NCBI RefSeq assembly: GCF_050948215.1
Contig: NW_027488924.1
Location: forward strand, 62,001 to 126,000
From: Halictus rubicundus
Taxonomy: Eukaryota; Arthropoda; Insecta; Hymenoptera; Halictidae
Reading direction: 5' to 3'
Length of the DNA stretch: 64,000 nt
Shown: piece by piece, positions 32,799 to 44,745 of the stretch
Numbering within the stretch: the stretch's first letter is position 1
How the letters are laid out: every line of letters starts with the position of its first letter
Notes under the pieces: generated by a model
The model's input: only the letters and a program-made list of their open reading frames with translations
Told to the model about the DNA's origin: nothing
Databases searched by the model: none
Program-made: the position numbers and the translations under genes

Positions 32799-33722
32799 TC
32801 AGGGTGAGTCACGTAACTGTACCTGAATTTATTCATAACCTACTCGTTACATAACAAAAAGTTTCAAGTAAAGGTTTCTTTATATCAAATAAGATACGCA
32901 ATGCGATCATTAGTTTTTTGATGTCTTGATATTTTATATCAAGAGATATAAAGGTGACCTTGAGTTCTTGTATCACAATGTGTGATATTTAAATATGTAA
33001 TTGAAAAGAGTATTCAACGCCGAGTAAAAATTTATTAAGATAGATAGGATGCCAAAGTGATAGTGATAGTTACTGAGATATTCCTCAGTGATGAAACCAT
33101 CATTCCTCATGTTGATGAAACCATCTGTGCATGTTTGGTTCAATTTAATGTTAGCTTGTTTATTTTTAATTACTTCTCGTATCAAACTTTCACCAACATG
33201 TACGTGACGGTTTTATAATTAAAATGGTACCGAACATAGTACGGTTTGTTTGGTATTTACTGGTTTAATTTGCGATTTAGTAAAACCTCGATTATTCGAA
33301 CTAGTCAGTGGGACATGAGTGTTCACACAATAAAAGTTCTACTGAATCGTTGATTTTGATCACGTAAACGTGATTCAAATTCTATCGTGTTTGGTTCTGT
33401 AAAAGTTTCATAAAGTTTCATTCTGGTTCCACCACAGTTTAATTACAGAATACTTCGATAATTATTAATTTTCATTTTCATGTACTTTAGTAGTTTTTTA
33501 CTCAAGATTCAATGCTCTTTCAAATTGCATATTTAAATATCACACATTATGAAACAAAATCTCAAGGTCGTCTTCGTATATCGATAAAAAGTGAAATACA
33601 AAAATTCTAACTATTACATTAATAGCAACGGTTTATGTCTAGCAACTTTTGTGTGAAGCATTTTTTGATGCAACAAGTAGGTTATAAGAAAATTTAAGTG
33701 ACATAGTTAAGCGATTCATCTT
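32799..33722. mobile_element. Foldback with ~250-bp diverged arms, R1 fragment in its centre
   Basis: The left arm begins ATTCAGGGTGAGTCACGTAAC. The right arm, read inward from about 33722, is CAAGATGAATCGCTTAACTATG. Matching inner landmarks are ATAACCTACT-GTT-CAT, GACCTTGAG-T, and AATGTGTGATATTTAAATATG (32985-33000 and, inverted, 33525-33550). The centre (33179-33420) holds a copy of R1 (CTTTCACCAACATGTACGTG...AAAATGGTACCGAACA). Confidence 0.65.
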
Positions 33723-34211
33723 GTATTACAGGGTGTTTTGTCTAACTTGGGTAGTTAAAGTATCTCGATTAGTTTTCATGGTACGGAAAAAATGCTCAGT
33801 GATTGACAGAACTCTTTCTTACCAAGCCTGTATAGGAAAGCATGAAATAGTTGATAGTGGGGGAACCGGTACACTGGTAGTGGGAGACGTGAAACGACAG
33901 CTGGGAAGAAGTTGCCCGGGCCTGCTATAGGCCATAGTAGAACAAGTTTAATGTTTATTTGAAGACGGCAATTTAATGGACCCTAGTTTAACTGGTATGG
34001 TGTGTTACATAGTACGTAATGTTTATAAACACAGGTCTCCTAAGAGACTTTTACATGAATCACATCAAACGATAATATTGGGTAGGCTATTCATTGTCAC
34101 TATTAGAAAATCAAAAGTTCATCATCATGTACAGTAAATCAGGGAAATATAATTGTATGTAATATCACTTGCTCAGGGGCCCTCTGCAATGAGAAGAACT
34201 CATTCATTCCA

Positions 34212-34376
34212 GACGTGGGCATTTCTCAAATAATATTATCTGAAATATTATTTTAAGTATCATGTTATTTTATTTTATAATTACTTCCATGCCTGCGATC
34301 ATTTCTGAAATAACAGTAATTGAAATATTATTTCAAATAACATATTATTTTATTTTATAATTATTTGAAATAATTA
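34212..34376 (+). repeat. Imperfect tandem duplication of an AT-rich ~85-bp unit
   Basis: Both units contain GAAATATTATTT, AACAT-or-ATCAT, GTTATTTTATTTTATAATTA. The second unit also ends in an ATTTGAAATAATTATTTCAGAT near-palindrome. Confidence 0.6.
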
Positions 34377-34989
34377 TTTCAGATAATTGTGAAATCGTTC
34401 ATCAAAGTTATATCAGCTGATCTGATTATCATATTTGAGTCCAGTTTATACTGACACCCTTTGTTGAATATTATTTTGAGGCTTTTCTCTCGAAAAGCTT
34501 GACATAAATTTTGAAATTGCTAATATTTCAAACGAATCAATACAATTTTCCTTTTCAAATAACAGTACAGAATATAACGGTGCGAAATAAATTATTACAA
34601 ATAGGTATTTAACCATACTTTTGAAGGATAAACATTAGTGTCGTTTGCTATTGTTAGGATAGATGTCCCTTTATTAAAATAATTAACCCATCTTTTGTAA
34701 GACAATCACGGCTGTCGAGTTTTAATAATTTAATGTAACGAAGTAAATATAGACACGCGATGAATTGATAATTGTAGGGGCTGAAGAAAATTGTACACAA
34801 AGGGCTTAATATCGAATAATCACTTATCTCTTATATGAATGAAACGAATAATTACACATTTAAAGGTCATTGGAATAATTACGAACGGTACTCAAAACAC
34901 AAGTACGGATACCGGAGGTTATGCATAACTGTTACGATAGAAGAAAACGAAATCAGGGCTGCGGCCAACAATTTCGAATGTGTATTCTT

Positions 34990-35148
34990 AAGGCTCGTAC
35001 AGACCTGAACGTTTCGACGAACATTGCGCCGAACAGCGAACGAAACGCAAAATCGACATTCATTTCGGCCATCCGAACGGCGCGATTTTGCGTTTCGGTC
35101 GCTGTTCGGCGCAATGTTCGTCGAAATGTTCAGGTTTGTGCGAGGCTT
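34990..35148. mobile_element. 159-bp foldback MITE
   Basis: The arms run AAGGCTCGTACAGACCTGAAC... and, from the other end, AAGCCTCGCACAAACCTGAAC.... They pair along almost their whole length (GTTTCGACGAACATTGCGCCGAACAGCGA in both). A second, truncated copy (35212-35275: GCCTCGTACAAACCTGAACATTTC) follows at once. Open frames on both strands across this MITE are by-products of the palindrome. Confidence 0.8.
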
Positions 35149-35309
35149 ACCCGTTTGCATTCGTGCGTGCGGTTGATCCATCACTTGTCGGTTTTTTCGA
35201 CATAAATCAAACGCCTCGTACAAACCTGAACATTTCGACGAACATTGCGCCGATCATTGCGCAGAACGGCGCACAATGGGCAATTTGGACAAAATCGGAT
35301 TCAAAATCA

Positions 35310-35395
35310 AGGAACTTTCGATAGGAATGAGGTAGAGCGATAAAATCTTTTTTAAATGAAAGCTGCAACTTTGTAGAATATGGGAAACACTGTGA
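35310..35395 (+). repeat. Repeat fragment shared with 10103-10190
   Basis: GGAACTTTCGATAGGAATGAGGTAGAGCGAT followed by CTGCAACTTTGTAGAATATGGGAAA is a close match to 10103-10190 in the same orientation. Confidence 0.6.
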
Positions 35396-37357
35396 CATTG
35401 AGTTCAGGCAGCTGCGCGCCACCCCTCTGCCCCCGTCCCAGCCCCAGCCCTTCCCGTCCTGTTTCTCGATCCCTCGTCATCCCCCTTTACTGGTCCCTGC
35501 CCAAATAAGGGTGGAATAGTGCTCGAATCCCCGCTACCGTATCTGCACGGGAAGACAAATACAAGTCGAAATTTCGTTTGTCTAGTATCACCTTTCCGAA
35601 AACTGGTACACTACTTTCACGTTACTTCGGTCCATTTACAGTTTTTCTCCCATGATTTTTTACTCTATTTAACCATGCCCGCGAGTAGTCATCTGCCGAT
35701 GCCTATCTAAAACCTTTTCGACGTATTAGGTTACATATATGCTTGCATCGGGATTCAAATTGATGTTTGTATTTTCCAGAAATTGATGGGATAAATTCAT
35801 AGGGTAGTTCTTCTAGCTATTATTTCATTAGTCATCCATATTACGCGTTATTATTACTAATACGTTATTTTCTAAGTGTTCCATAATATGGGGACATGCG
35901 ACTGCACATTGGCAGTGAGGAACAGGCTGATTATTGTGCTCAATAAAATGTACAATAACTTGTTGTTATATATTTATTTTTACGCAATTTGTTTTCAATA
36001 AGGTTGACTATTATTGGTTACAGGCTGAAATAAGGCATATTTATTCCAGCAGTAGTGAGTACGGTAGGATTTGATAAGAAAAATGTAGTTATTGACACTC
36101 GGTATGCTGACCTTCCGAGAACGACAGAAACGTGTCAAAACGACCCAGGATATACATGTGTAGATTTTGCTATTTTGCTATTTTGTTACTAATTTTTGAA
36201 ATGAAGATACTCCTTAGAGCAGACCTGGGGACCATATTCCTCGCCATCGCTGCACTACTCCCACCATTACTCTGGCGGTTCCTTTGCCACAAGCCTGGTG
36301 AGTATCTCCTCGCTGTTGCTGTACTGGGACCTAGAATACCGTCCGTGTCTTATAGCGTGGTAATTGGAAGGAATGTGAAAGGAATTCACAAACAAACCAT
36401 CTGATTGGCCAGGCGCACGCACTTGAGTCACACGTATTCTCGGTATTCGCTGACAAAATTACCACTAATATTTCAAGTGCCGAGTACCACTTTATGAGTT
36501 GCGGACGGTAGATAGGTGTCACGTCATTATGCAGCCGTAGACGTAGAGTTATGCGGGTGTAGTGGAAGTAGAAGTAGAATAGAAACCGTGTGTTCCGCAA
36601 GCAGCCAGTTCCACAGAGAATAGCAGTGTGCCCACCACTCTAGAGAAGATACTTCATAGTTTATGTTAAAGCGATAAAAATCAAAACTGCGCCTGTTGGC
36701 TGTTGCAACAGTGTACAGTAAAGAATTACAGATATGCACAAAATTAATTATTATTTCTCTATATTTTATCCAATGAGTGGAATCGGTAAAGACAATATAA
36801 ATAAATGTATGTAGTAGCCATCTTATTATGACAGTGTTGGAACAAGTACAGTAACCGATTTAGCATACTATTTATTAATTTTCTAAAATGTCTGATGTTA
36901 TTTTCATCAATCTGCTCTTTGGTGCATTAACGAATTGTTTTTATTCTACTTTCTGTTCTAGTTCTGTCTATACATGCTCAATGGGTACTGATATGCATAA
37001 AAGTTGCAATTTCCGTGGTTCGTTTGGGGTCATTGTTATGTCGAAGCACAGACGTCGTATCGAAACAGATTCTCCTTTAACAATAACTACAGACAATAAC
37101 CGCGAAATTTTTGTATATGGATAGCATACACTTTGTACGGTACTAAAGCAACATTTACAAATAATGATAACAATACCGAAGTGTTCATAACATTGACAAG
37201 AAACTTCATTTCGTCGTGAAATCCTAAGACAGAAACGCGTTAACATGAATACCGAGGTGAGCGTGGATACAGTACTGTTTGAATGAATGTCAACACAGGT
37301 TATTTTAATGAAAATATACTTCATTAACAGCGAAACCAGTTTTGCATGGATCTTTTA
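35396..37357. other. Unassigned region
   Basis: A C-rich stretch (35410-35490, CCCCGTCCCAGCCCCAGCCC) lies right after the repeat. The open frames at 35519-35710, 36132-36404, 36331-36600 and 36968-37324 overlap one another on opposite strands. None has a recognisable domain, and I do not call genes here. Confidence 0.35.
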
Positions 37358-37673
37358 GGCATTGTTCAGACACGGCGGAATCCGCGCGTTTTCGACCGCG
37401 TGGTTTGAACCGCGTGAAAATTTATAGTTGTTCAGAAAGTGGCGACGATCCATGCTAGCACACATACTAAACACGCGAAATCCGCAAAACAATTGAATGC
37501 TCTCATAAGAACCATAAAAAATAGCATCGCGCAGACACCGTGCGGATTTTATTTCCTGCGGTCCACCGGCGGCAGCCGCGCGGGCCGGTGGTCCGTGCAG
37601 GCAGGTGTAAACGAATATGAAGACGTTAATGTAAATAAGTACCTCGCGGTTTCCGCCGTGTCTGAACTAGGCC
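37358..37673. mobile_element. MITE with ~30-bp TIR (GTTCAGACACGGCGGAA-CCGCG)
   Basis: The left end is AGGCATTGTTCAGACACGGCGGAA-TCCGCG. The right end, read inward, is AGGCCTAGTTCAGACACGGCGGAA-ACCGCG. It is about 316 bp with a CpG-rich interior. The open frame 37439-37876 starts inside it (with GTG) and runs past its end, so I regard that frame as spurious. Confidence 0.7.
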
Positions 37674-39497
37674 TTAAACTCTACATGGATTCGTTAACCT
37701 TCACCGGGCGGATACAGGGGGGTCCATACGGACTAGCGTTTCTAAACAGCCGAGCGTCGCGTGTCGCACACGCCGCTTTGATCTCTTACAAAGCGATAAC
37801 AGAAAGATGTGAAATTTCAGTTCGTGGTCAATGTTCATTCCGCAAAGAACTAGCAAATATACACCTATGTATGTAGGTACAGCAACTATTCATGCAGTAA
37901 AAACAATTAGAGATGCGTATGAAAACTATACCCAAAAATAAACAAAACACATATGTATTTTATTCGTACATTGTAATGAAAATAAATAGACGAATCTGCC
38001 CTTGATACGATTTTTGATGTCTTCAGGCGTCGTTGGAATTTCGTAATTAACTTCATTTCTTAGATGGCCCCGACGAAAGTAATCAAGTGGCGTATGGGGA
38101 AAAAGCCATTGAGACGCAAAGCTCGAATGAAAAACAAGAAACTTTGAAATGTAAAATCCATGCAACGAATGCTGGTAACCTTTTTTTTCCATCATTTCAG
38201 TTGTATCTGATTTTCTGTGATTGTAAAGATTTATGTTGCTTTTTATAATTTTTATTTTCTACCAAAACTTATGTATTCATAGATAAACTTTATAATTAAT
38301 TGTAGAATATTGTACATCATTTTTAATAGGATTGATTCGCTTCAGTTTTCAGAAAGTTCTTGTTCCTACTTTTTATCACGTACTCAGATTTAAATCAGAA
38401 TCATTCGTTCCAAACGCGTGTGTAAAATTTCAAAAACCATTATACTTGCAAACTTGTTTTTGATAAAAAGAAAAACTGTATCCACTCAATTTTTACATAT
38501 CACTAATTCAATGCATTAATGATTGTCGGGAAAAGACTAGACAACGAATTAGAAACAACTCTTAAATTATAACATTTCATGTTGTAATAATTGAATCACT
38601 TCATTTTTTATGACTGACTGTAGTAATGACGTAATGACTGTCGTGATTTTACGAAACATTTGTGATACTAACGGTACATTGTATGTTTTAGACTGAGGAT
38701 CAAATTATATTCGAATGTGCGGAACGAAAAATGGATAATTTATTTAAGAATGTTATAAATATTTATATACGAAATATTTAACAAAAATTTAGAAGATTTC
38801 TTAGTAAGTATTCGAAAGAGATGAAACGATCGATTAACAGGAACGATTTAATGAATCGATACAGAAAAATCTGTTCCGGACTACTCGTACACCTGGACAA
38901 TTCTATTCAAGAAAATGCGTTAGCACGCGTCCGGCAGATGCATCACTTTTGAACAACTATTGGTGCGACGCGACCTAGGCGATTTAGTATGATCGATACG
39001 AGTCAGAATAGAAACATACGTGTTTGAGTTGCCCTTGGAGCAATTCAATTAGTAAATTGGAGTTGATAGATATCAATACTCTTTTTATTATCGTACCCTT
39101 TCTATTCTTTTTTCTGGGACACTATTGGATTGTTGCCCATGAAATGTCGCGTCTTTAAATTGGACAATTAAATTATTTTCTTAAACGAACATGAATTTAT
39201 AAACATCGTTACTTGTGCATGAAATGTACATGAACACATAAAATTCATAACTTGTTCATTGATAAATCGTTCAACATCGTTGGAACATCTCCCGTCTCGA
39301 TTTAAATTGTACAGTGCAGATATTATTGCAGCTGAAAACGCTGTTGATATTTAGATGTTTATATAGAAAGTTTTAGTTTAAGTTATTATATACAACAGAA
39401 TTTGAGATTAAAAGTATTTGCAAGAACATAATCCTACATAATATGCCAAATGAATTTATAAAAAACTTGTTAATAATAAAATAAAAATGATGTTGGT
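37674..39497. other. AT-rich DNA, no gene recognised
   Basis: No repeats or coding signals that I can support. The minus-strand frame 37926-38195 is short and unsupported. Confidence 0.4.
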
Positions 39498-39501
39498 TTA
39501 A

Positions 39502-39710
39502 CCCTTAGTTGGTATCGTTGGGTCTCTGACGACCCGGAACAGCTTAGATTGTCGATTTTGTGACTGCTGGGCAATTAGATGTACTTTCCTGACATCAAAT
39601 TTTGTACTACATACATTCAAATATTAATTCCGTTTGAAATCCTGAGCGTTAATTCACTTCTTACTGCATTTGGATTATATTTGTTAACATGTCATTATAT
39701 CAACTGAGGG
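39502..39710. mobile_element. piggyBac-like MITE with exact TTAA duplication
   Basis: The ends are CCCTTAGTTGGTAT and, read inward from the right, CCCTCAGTTGATAT. TTAA occurs at 39498-39501 and 39711-39714. It is 209 bp and non-coding. Confidence 0.8.
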
Positions 39711-40754
39711 TTAAGGATTTTAGTAAATCTAAAAATTTAACTTTCATTTACTCTTTATCGAACCATTACTTAAATAAAGACCTCGTTTCTTCCAGAAAGT
39801 TTGAGTTTAGCAGTTAATCATTCAAAGAATCGAAAGGACAAGTAAAGGAAGCCCACAAAATCTGTCGAATTTTTGTAAATATTTCTAACGTACAATTAAC
39901 GAAAAGCTTAACTCCTTTCTTTTTTACTGTGTGATCTGTAACCGTTACAACATCATTCGCCATCTATGTTCTAACACTTCAGGAACACGTACGATAACAC
40001 GAACGTTGGAAATGTATGGTTTCTCACATCCGGTCATGTTACGTCTTCTTCATTCATGACTTGAGCTCACGTAAGAACGTTTACGCGTGTATGAATGTAA
40101 GGTGAACATACACCCGAATACTTACGTAGGATAACTGAAAAGCCTTCCGCGTCTTCTCTTCTTTCCTTTCGATTTTGTCTTTCGATTAATTTTCTTCGAA
40201 GAGCAGGTTCATGGCAGTGTCTACGCGTGTAAGACATATAATTCTGAAAAATATAAAAAATTCAATATTTATATTTCTACCAACTTCTACAGATCGTATT
40301 TGTTATTTAAACGAAATACTCTGAGAAACGCATAACTGAATTAACAAAAATTAAATAGTAATTTTATACATTACTATCACACGTTTGCAATATAAAGAGA
40401 CGTTATTAAAAGAAAACAAAATGAAACAGTGTATTTGTAGAACGAAGAGAAAGGAAACAAAATATTGTCACGAATTTCTTGTGCAACAGATCTCATACTT
40501 CCAGATTCATCCTCTAACGCTAATTCTGCAGATCGAAGGTCATCTTCCATCCATTCACCCCTGTTCGATCATTTTATGTAGAATTGCATAAGTGTACTGT
40601 AAATAACCATTCTTTATTGAATTAAGCAAGTCACAATGTCTACTTTAGCATGGAATCTTACCCCAATGTGTTAGAGTAAATATCAAACTCGTTAAACAAG
40701 ACAAATTGTACGTTAAGCAACTTCTTTTCAGCTAGCAAGCTTTAACCTTTTTAA

Positions 40755-40975
40755 CACTAGATTTAAGCAGCACTAAAAGTGACTATCTTAAATTGCTATA
40801 TAACAATAACATGAATGTATCTATTCAAAGTTTTGATCCACTCTTTTCATATTATCATATACACCCAAAGAAATTTTCTTTCTATAATCACAAATTAAAA
40901 ACATTAGAACCCGTCTATAATCACAAATTAAAACCATTAGAATTCGTCACTTTGACGGGTTCCATAAATGTAGTG
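40755..40975. mobile_element. TTAA-flanked MITE (CACTAGATTTA ends) with internal duplication
   Basis: The ends CACTAGATTTA and (inward) CACTACATTTA are flanked by TTAA at 40751-40754 and 40976-40979. The interior carries a ~35-bp tandem duplication (TATAATCACAAATTAAAA-CATTAGAA). The frame at 40793-40999 is inside it. Confidence 0.75.
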
Positions 40976-40979
40976 TTAA

Positions 40980-41539
40980 GTACAGGTATTAAACGGTAAA
41001 AGACTACTATTATAACTAGACTACGGATGTTTATGGAAATTTTATATGTCGAAATATGCAAAATATATAAATAGTATAAACAAAATTTATTTCAGATAGT
41101 AGGTACACTGTACAATAGAATACAATATTACATGATACAGAGATACACTGTTTGTAATTTGTATTACAATATGCTGAAAATACCTTCCCAGCAGCACAAG
41201 ATGGAAACAGAGCATATTTACATATACAGTCAAACTTGTTTTTGTGCGGTAGATAGGAACCGCATAAAAGAAACTGCAGAAAAAAAAAATATTCAGAAAC
41301 TTCATAAATAGCTATAACAAATAATTTTGTATAACATATTCAAGAAAATTTTTTTTATGCGGTGGAGAGGGACCGCATAAAAAAAGTCTCACTTCGAAAA
41401 TATGTCAAAGATTTACTTAACTTTGTCCCCTCAATTCGTGGTCCCTCCCATCATCAGACGACACTGGTCAGTAGTTATATTATCTAAATTTCAAGCGAAA
41501 TCCGTAACTAATTTAATTGAATTCTTCCATGCTAACGTA
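40980..41539. other. AT-rich DNA with two GCGGT...ACCGC hairpins
   Basis: ATAACTAGACTACGGAT at 41014 is a one-sided end of the ACTAGACTGCGG MITE family. Two similar hairpins, GTGCGGTAGATAGGAACCGCATA (41245-41267) and ATGCGGTGGAGAGGGACCGCATA (41358-41380), are embedded in A/T. No gene is recognised. Confidence 0.4.
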
Positions 41540-42863
41540 TGTTACGAGCCAGGGCTGCGAGCAACGCGAGAGGCCGGCGAGGGGTTGTTACCCCAGGAAT
41601 ATGGTTTCAGTTTGTTAGTTAGGTACGCGAACGCACCCAATGCGAAATCAGGGAGCCGCTAGGATAGTTGACGTCGAGGACGCACCTAATGCGAAACCAG
41701 GGAACCTCTGGGAGGATGGAGTCAAACGCAGACGCACCCGATACGAAACCGAGGAGCTACTAGGAGGATGAAAACTTCGTGAACGCACCCGATGCGAAAT
41801 CGGGGAGTCACTAGGAGAAACACGCGGCGAACCCAATTGGAAACCGGGGAACTGCTAGGAGGTTGTATAACAGCGCGGATGAACCCAATGCGAAACTGGG
41901 AATCCGCTAGGAGTTGGATAACTCACAGACGCACCTGATGTGAAACCAAGGAGCTGCTAGGATGCGGAAGAACCCAATACAAAATCGAGGATCCGCTATG
42001 ATGGTATAGTTTTCGTGGACGCACCCAATGCAAAACCGGGGAGCCACTAGGTTGGAGAAATCTTTGTTGGTTTAAGTTTAAGTTTAGTAAGCCTCGTAAC
42101 TTATATATAATTTAGTTGATACAATCCGAGCGGTAAGATTGTATCGTGTGGGAACGTTCAATTATTAGATTAGGATATTAGGCAATAATTGAGGGTTGTA
42201 GATTACGCGAGTTAACAAACAAGACAAATATATTCTGAATTGAAATAATTACAAGTGTTGTTGTATGTGTCGCAAATGAGTTTAGTGGGTATACAATTGG
42301 AGAAATTGTTACCTATGATGCACGGTTTTGACGCACTGGCAATGCGGGGTCAGAGAGCAATTATTGAATGCCAAATAGAATGTATACCGACCTAACGGAA
42401 TCTATAAGGTCACGTTTTGATTCGAAAGGGACTTTAACCCGATCTCACTAGAATTGACGCGACGTGACTGCACGATTACTGAACCGCTTCTGAATCTCGA
42501 CTGAACCAAAGAGGATGAAAATGAACGGGTTTATATACCTTGAAAATGAAAGGGGTACTCTGTTTAAGATTTAATGTCACGTAGAGTCACAGTCACATTT
42601 TTTGTCACTTCTAAGGAAAAGCAGGCCCCAGTTAGATTTTCGTTGAAAGGGGTTAATGAAGGTTATCCGGGCTATTTCCTATCAGAATATTGATTAACGG
42701 ATGCCAGAAGGGAGTGTCTAGAGATTTTGATATAAAGAAGGCATACAGTATCTTTCGTTAATAAAAGGGGCCTGTTGGGACGCTTTTCGTTCTCAGAAAA
42801 GAGATTACGTAGAAAAGAGAGTCGTAATCGAAATGAACGTGGAGAACGTCTCCATACGTAACA
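41540..42863 (-). mobile_element. Solo LTR (family L1), minus orientation, TSD CGTA
   Basis: TGTTACGAGCCAGGGCTG at 41540 and CCATACGTAACA ending at 42863 are the inverted ends of L1. The flanks are CGTA (41536-41539) and CGTA (42864-42867), a perfect 4-bp duplication different from that of the 6524 copy, so the two insertions are independent. It is 1324 bp. The hairpin array is at 41628-42055 and a reverse TATA (TTTATATACC) near 42530. No internal retrotransposon region is present. Confidence 0.87.
41628..42055 (-). repeat. Hairpin tandem array of the minus-strand L1 LTR
   Basis: About nine units containing (reverse strand) variants of CCCGAT-TTCGC-ATCGGG. All that I read keep a pairable 6-bp stem. 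See 7354-7715. Confidence 0.72.
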
Positions 42864-43272
42864 CGTATTTGCATCTACTTTCGTTATAGTAACTTACAGA
42901 GTAGATAAATTAGTTTCAATAAATGCTAACTAAAAATAAATGCCAAATATACGAGCATCATTTTTCATAATTTCTTAGACCGACATTGACATTCCACAGC
43001 TTATGTATTCAGAACGATTCTTATAAACGTATGTCTGTGTAAACAGTGTACATATAATGCGTGTACATACCTTATTACGATTCACAACATTATCACGTGA
43101 CAATACTTATTATATTTTTATAATTATTATATTTTTGAGTATTAATACACGAAAGAGACACAAAAAGATATGCACAATATACAAAATGAAAAATACGTTT
43201 GGGGTGAAAAATGGAGTTTGAATTTTTACATTTCATGTATCTTTTTACGAAGCAACAATTACTTGAGGTTAA

Positions 43273-43528
43273 CACGTTAAGCGCCAAATATCAACCCCAG
43301 AGATTCTTACAAAATCACAGTAATTTAATTAATGAAACCACAACTAGAAATTTAAATTGTATTATAGCGGATGTTGTCTTAACCCTTTTGAATTCGAAAG
43401 ACGCCAATAAAATTCGGTTTATCTGGAAATCTCATAATAAAAATGAATAAACCCAGTCAAAAATCATTGTCAGTCGTGATAGTTTACGACGTGGACTGTG
43501 ACGTGTGACTGACGTGGTAGTTTACGTG
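43273..43528. mobile_element. TTAA-flanked MITE (CACGTTAA ends)
   Basis: CACGTTAAGCG and, read inward from the right, CACGTAAACTACC are flanked by TTAA at 43269-43272 and 43529-43532. The match between ends is short (about 8 bp), so the assignment is less certain than for 39502-39710. The open frame 43211-43450 crosses its border and is spurious. Confidence 0.55.
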
Positions 43529-43712
43529 TTAACGATTTTCAATGTTTCGCTCTATTCGTTTTCTACTTCATCTACCTGCTTTTTCACAAGTTTCCCATTA
43601 TTTTGCCGAACCGAAAGAATAACATCTTAACAATATTTTAAGGGTCTAAGCTACCCTAAATTTGGCCACTTTTTAATATCCTCCTTTTAACAAAATCCGT
43701 TGATGTCAAATG

Positions 43713-44003
43713 TATAGGGTGTCAAGAAATTATGTCTAAAAACCGTCACAGCGTGATTCTATACCTTACGCGATCGGCAAAAATCTGTAAAAAAGTTTGG
43801 TGCAAAATTGACTTTTATCGATTTTTTCAAATTTTTTAGGATTGTTCCGTGTTCTACTCTTCGAGAGGGACAAACTTCTCAAAGGAACCATCAGTCAAAA
43901 ATCAACCCTTCTGTTGGAAATTGATGTTAAAATTGACTTTGTCGATACTAAGGAGTAGAATCACGATGTAACGGTTTTTACACATAGTTTCTTGACACCA
44001 TGT
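43713..44003. mobile_element. MITE with ~55-bp TIRs (GGTGTCAAGAAAYTATGT)
   Basis: The left arm is TATAGGGTGTCAAGAAATTATGTCTAAAAACCGTCACAGCGTGATTCTA. The right arm reads inward TACATGGTGTCAAGAAACTATGTGTAAAAACCGTTACATCGTGATTCTA. The interior includes diverged copies of a TTGACTTT-ATCGAT segment. It is non-coding. Confidence 0.75.
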
Positions 44004-44577
44004 AAATATTTAAATATTTCTAGGAGAAAAAAACCCTTTCGTCTTCGTTGCTCGTTTTCTTTTTTTTTTTTTTTTATGACGGATCGGTGTCGTATAAACG
44101 ATTCCTATCAATCGTTCGTGTGCGACAAAATCCGTGTCTTCCGCTGCGATGTAGGGGACGAATTCCTTTCGACAAGTTGTTTTCAACGGAGTAAGGGTGC
44201 GCTCTCTTGAATGGAGCAAAGATTACGGGGTCCCTTTCCTTGGGGCGACTCTTCGGTCTAGGGTTCGTCGTGTAAATAGAACCTGGTTACGCACAAGGTG
44301 CTACACGATGGAGCACGCGACCATCAAGAAACAGGTTTCACTGTCTTCGAGTTAGGGCAGGCCGGTGGCCTTAAGAAACGTGCGAGCCAAGGCTTGCCTA
44401 TTATTTACGTTTCTTTGTCCCTGCTAGATAAACGAAGAATCGAAGAACGTGTTATGTATATGCCACTTGTTTCAACTATTTTCAACGTTTTTTTTTTTTG
44501 TGTGTGCGCGTAATGTGTTTGGAATTCATTGTTTACATTACCGACGCCAACTTCTGCAATCTCGTTGCTGCCTTTGG

Positions 44578-44745
44578 TATAACTAGACTGCGGATTTTAT
44601 GCGCTTATGACAAAAACTGTACGAGACTGTATTATTTTCAGTCTATTGAGCATATTAAAAAAGAAAATAAGTTTCAATTTCGCTCCACTTTATCGTAATT
44701 CGGATAGAAAGTTCTTATTTTGCAGATCCGCAGTCTTCGTATAAC
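44578..44745. mobile_element. ACTAGACTGCGG-family MITE
   Basis: TATAACTAGACTGCGGATTTTATGC at the left and, inward from the right, TATACGAAGACTGCGGATC are the ends. They are consistent with a TA target. A related intact copy lies at 51957-52164. Confidence 0.55.

Noticed and set aside
37439..37876. 145-codon open frame
   Set aside because: It starts with GTG inside a MITE, crosses the MITE's right end and has no recognisable domain.
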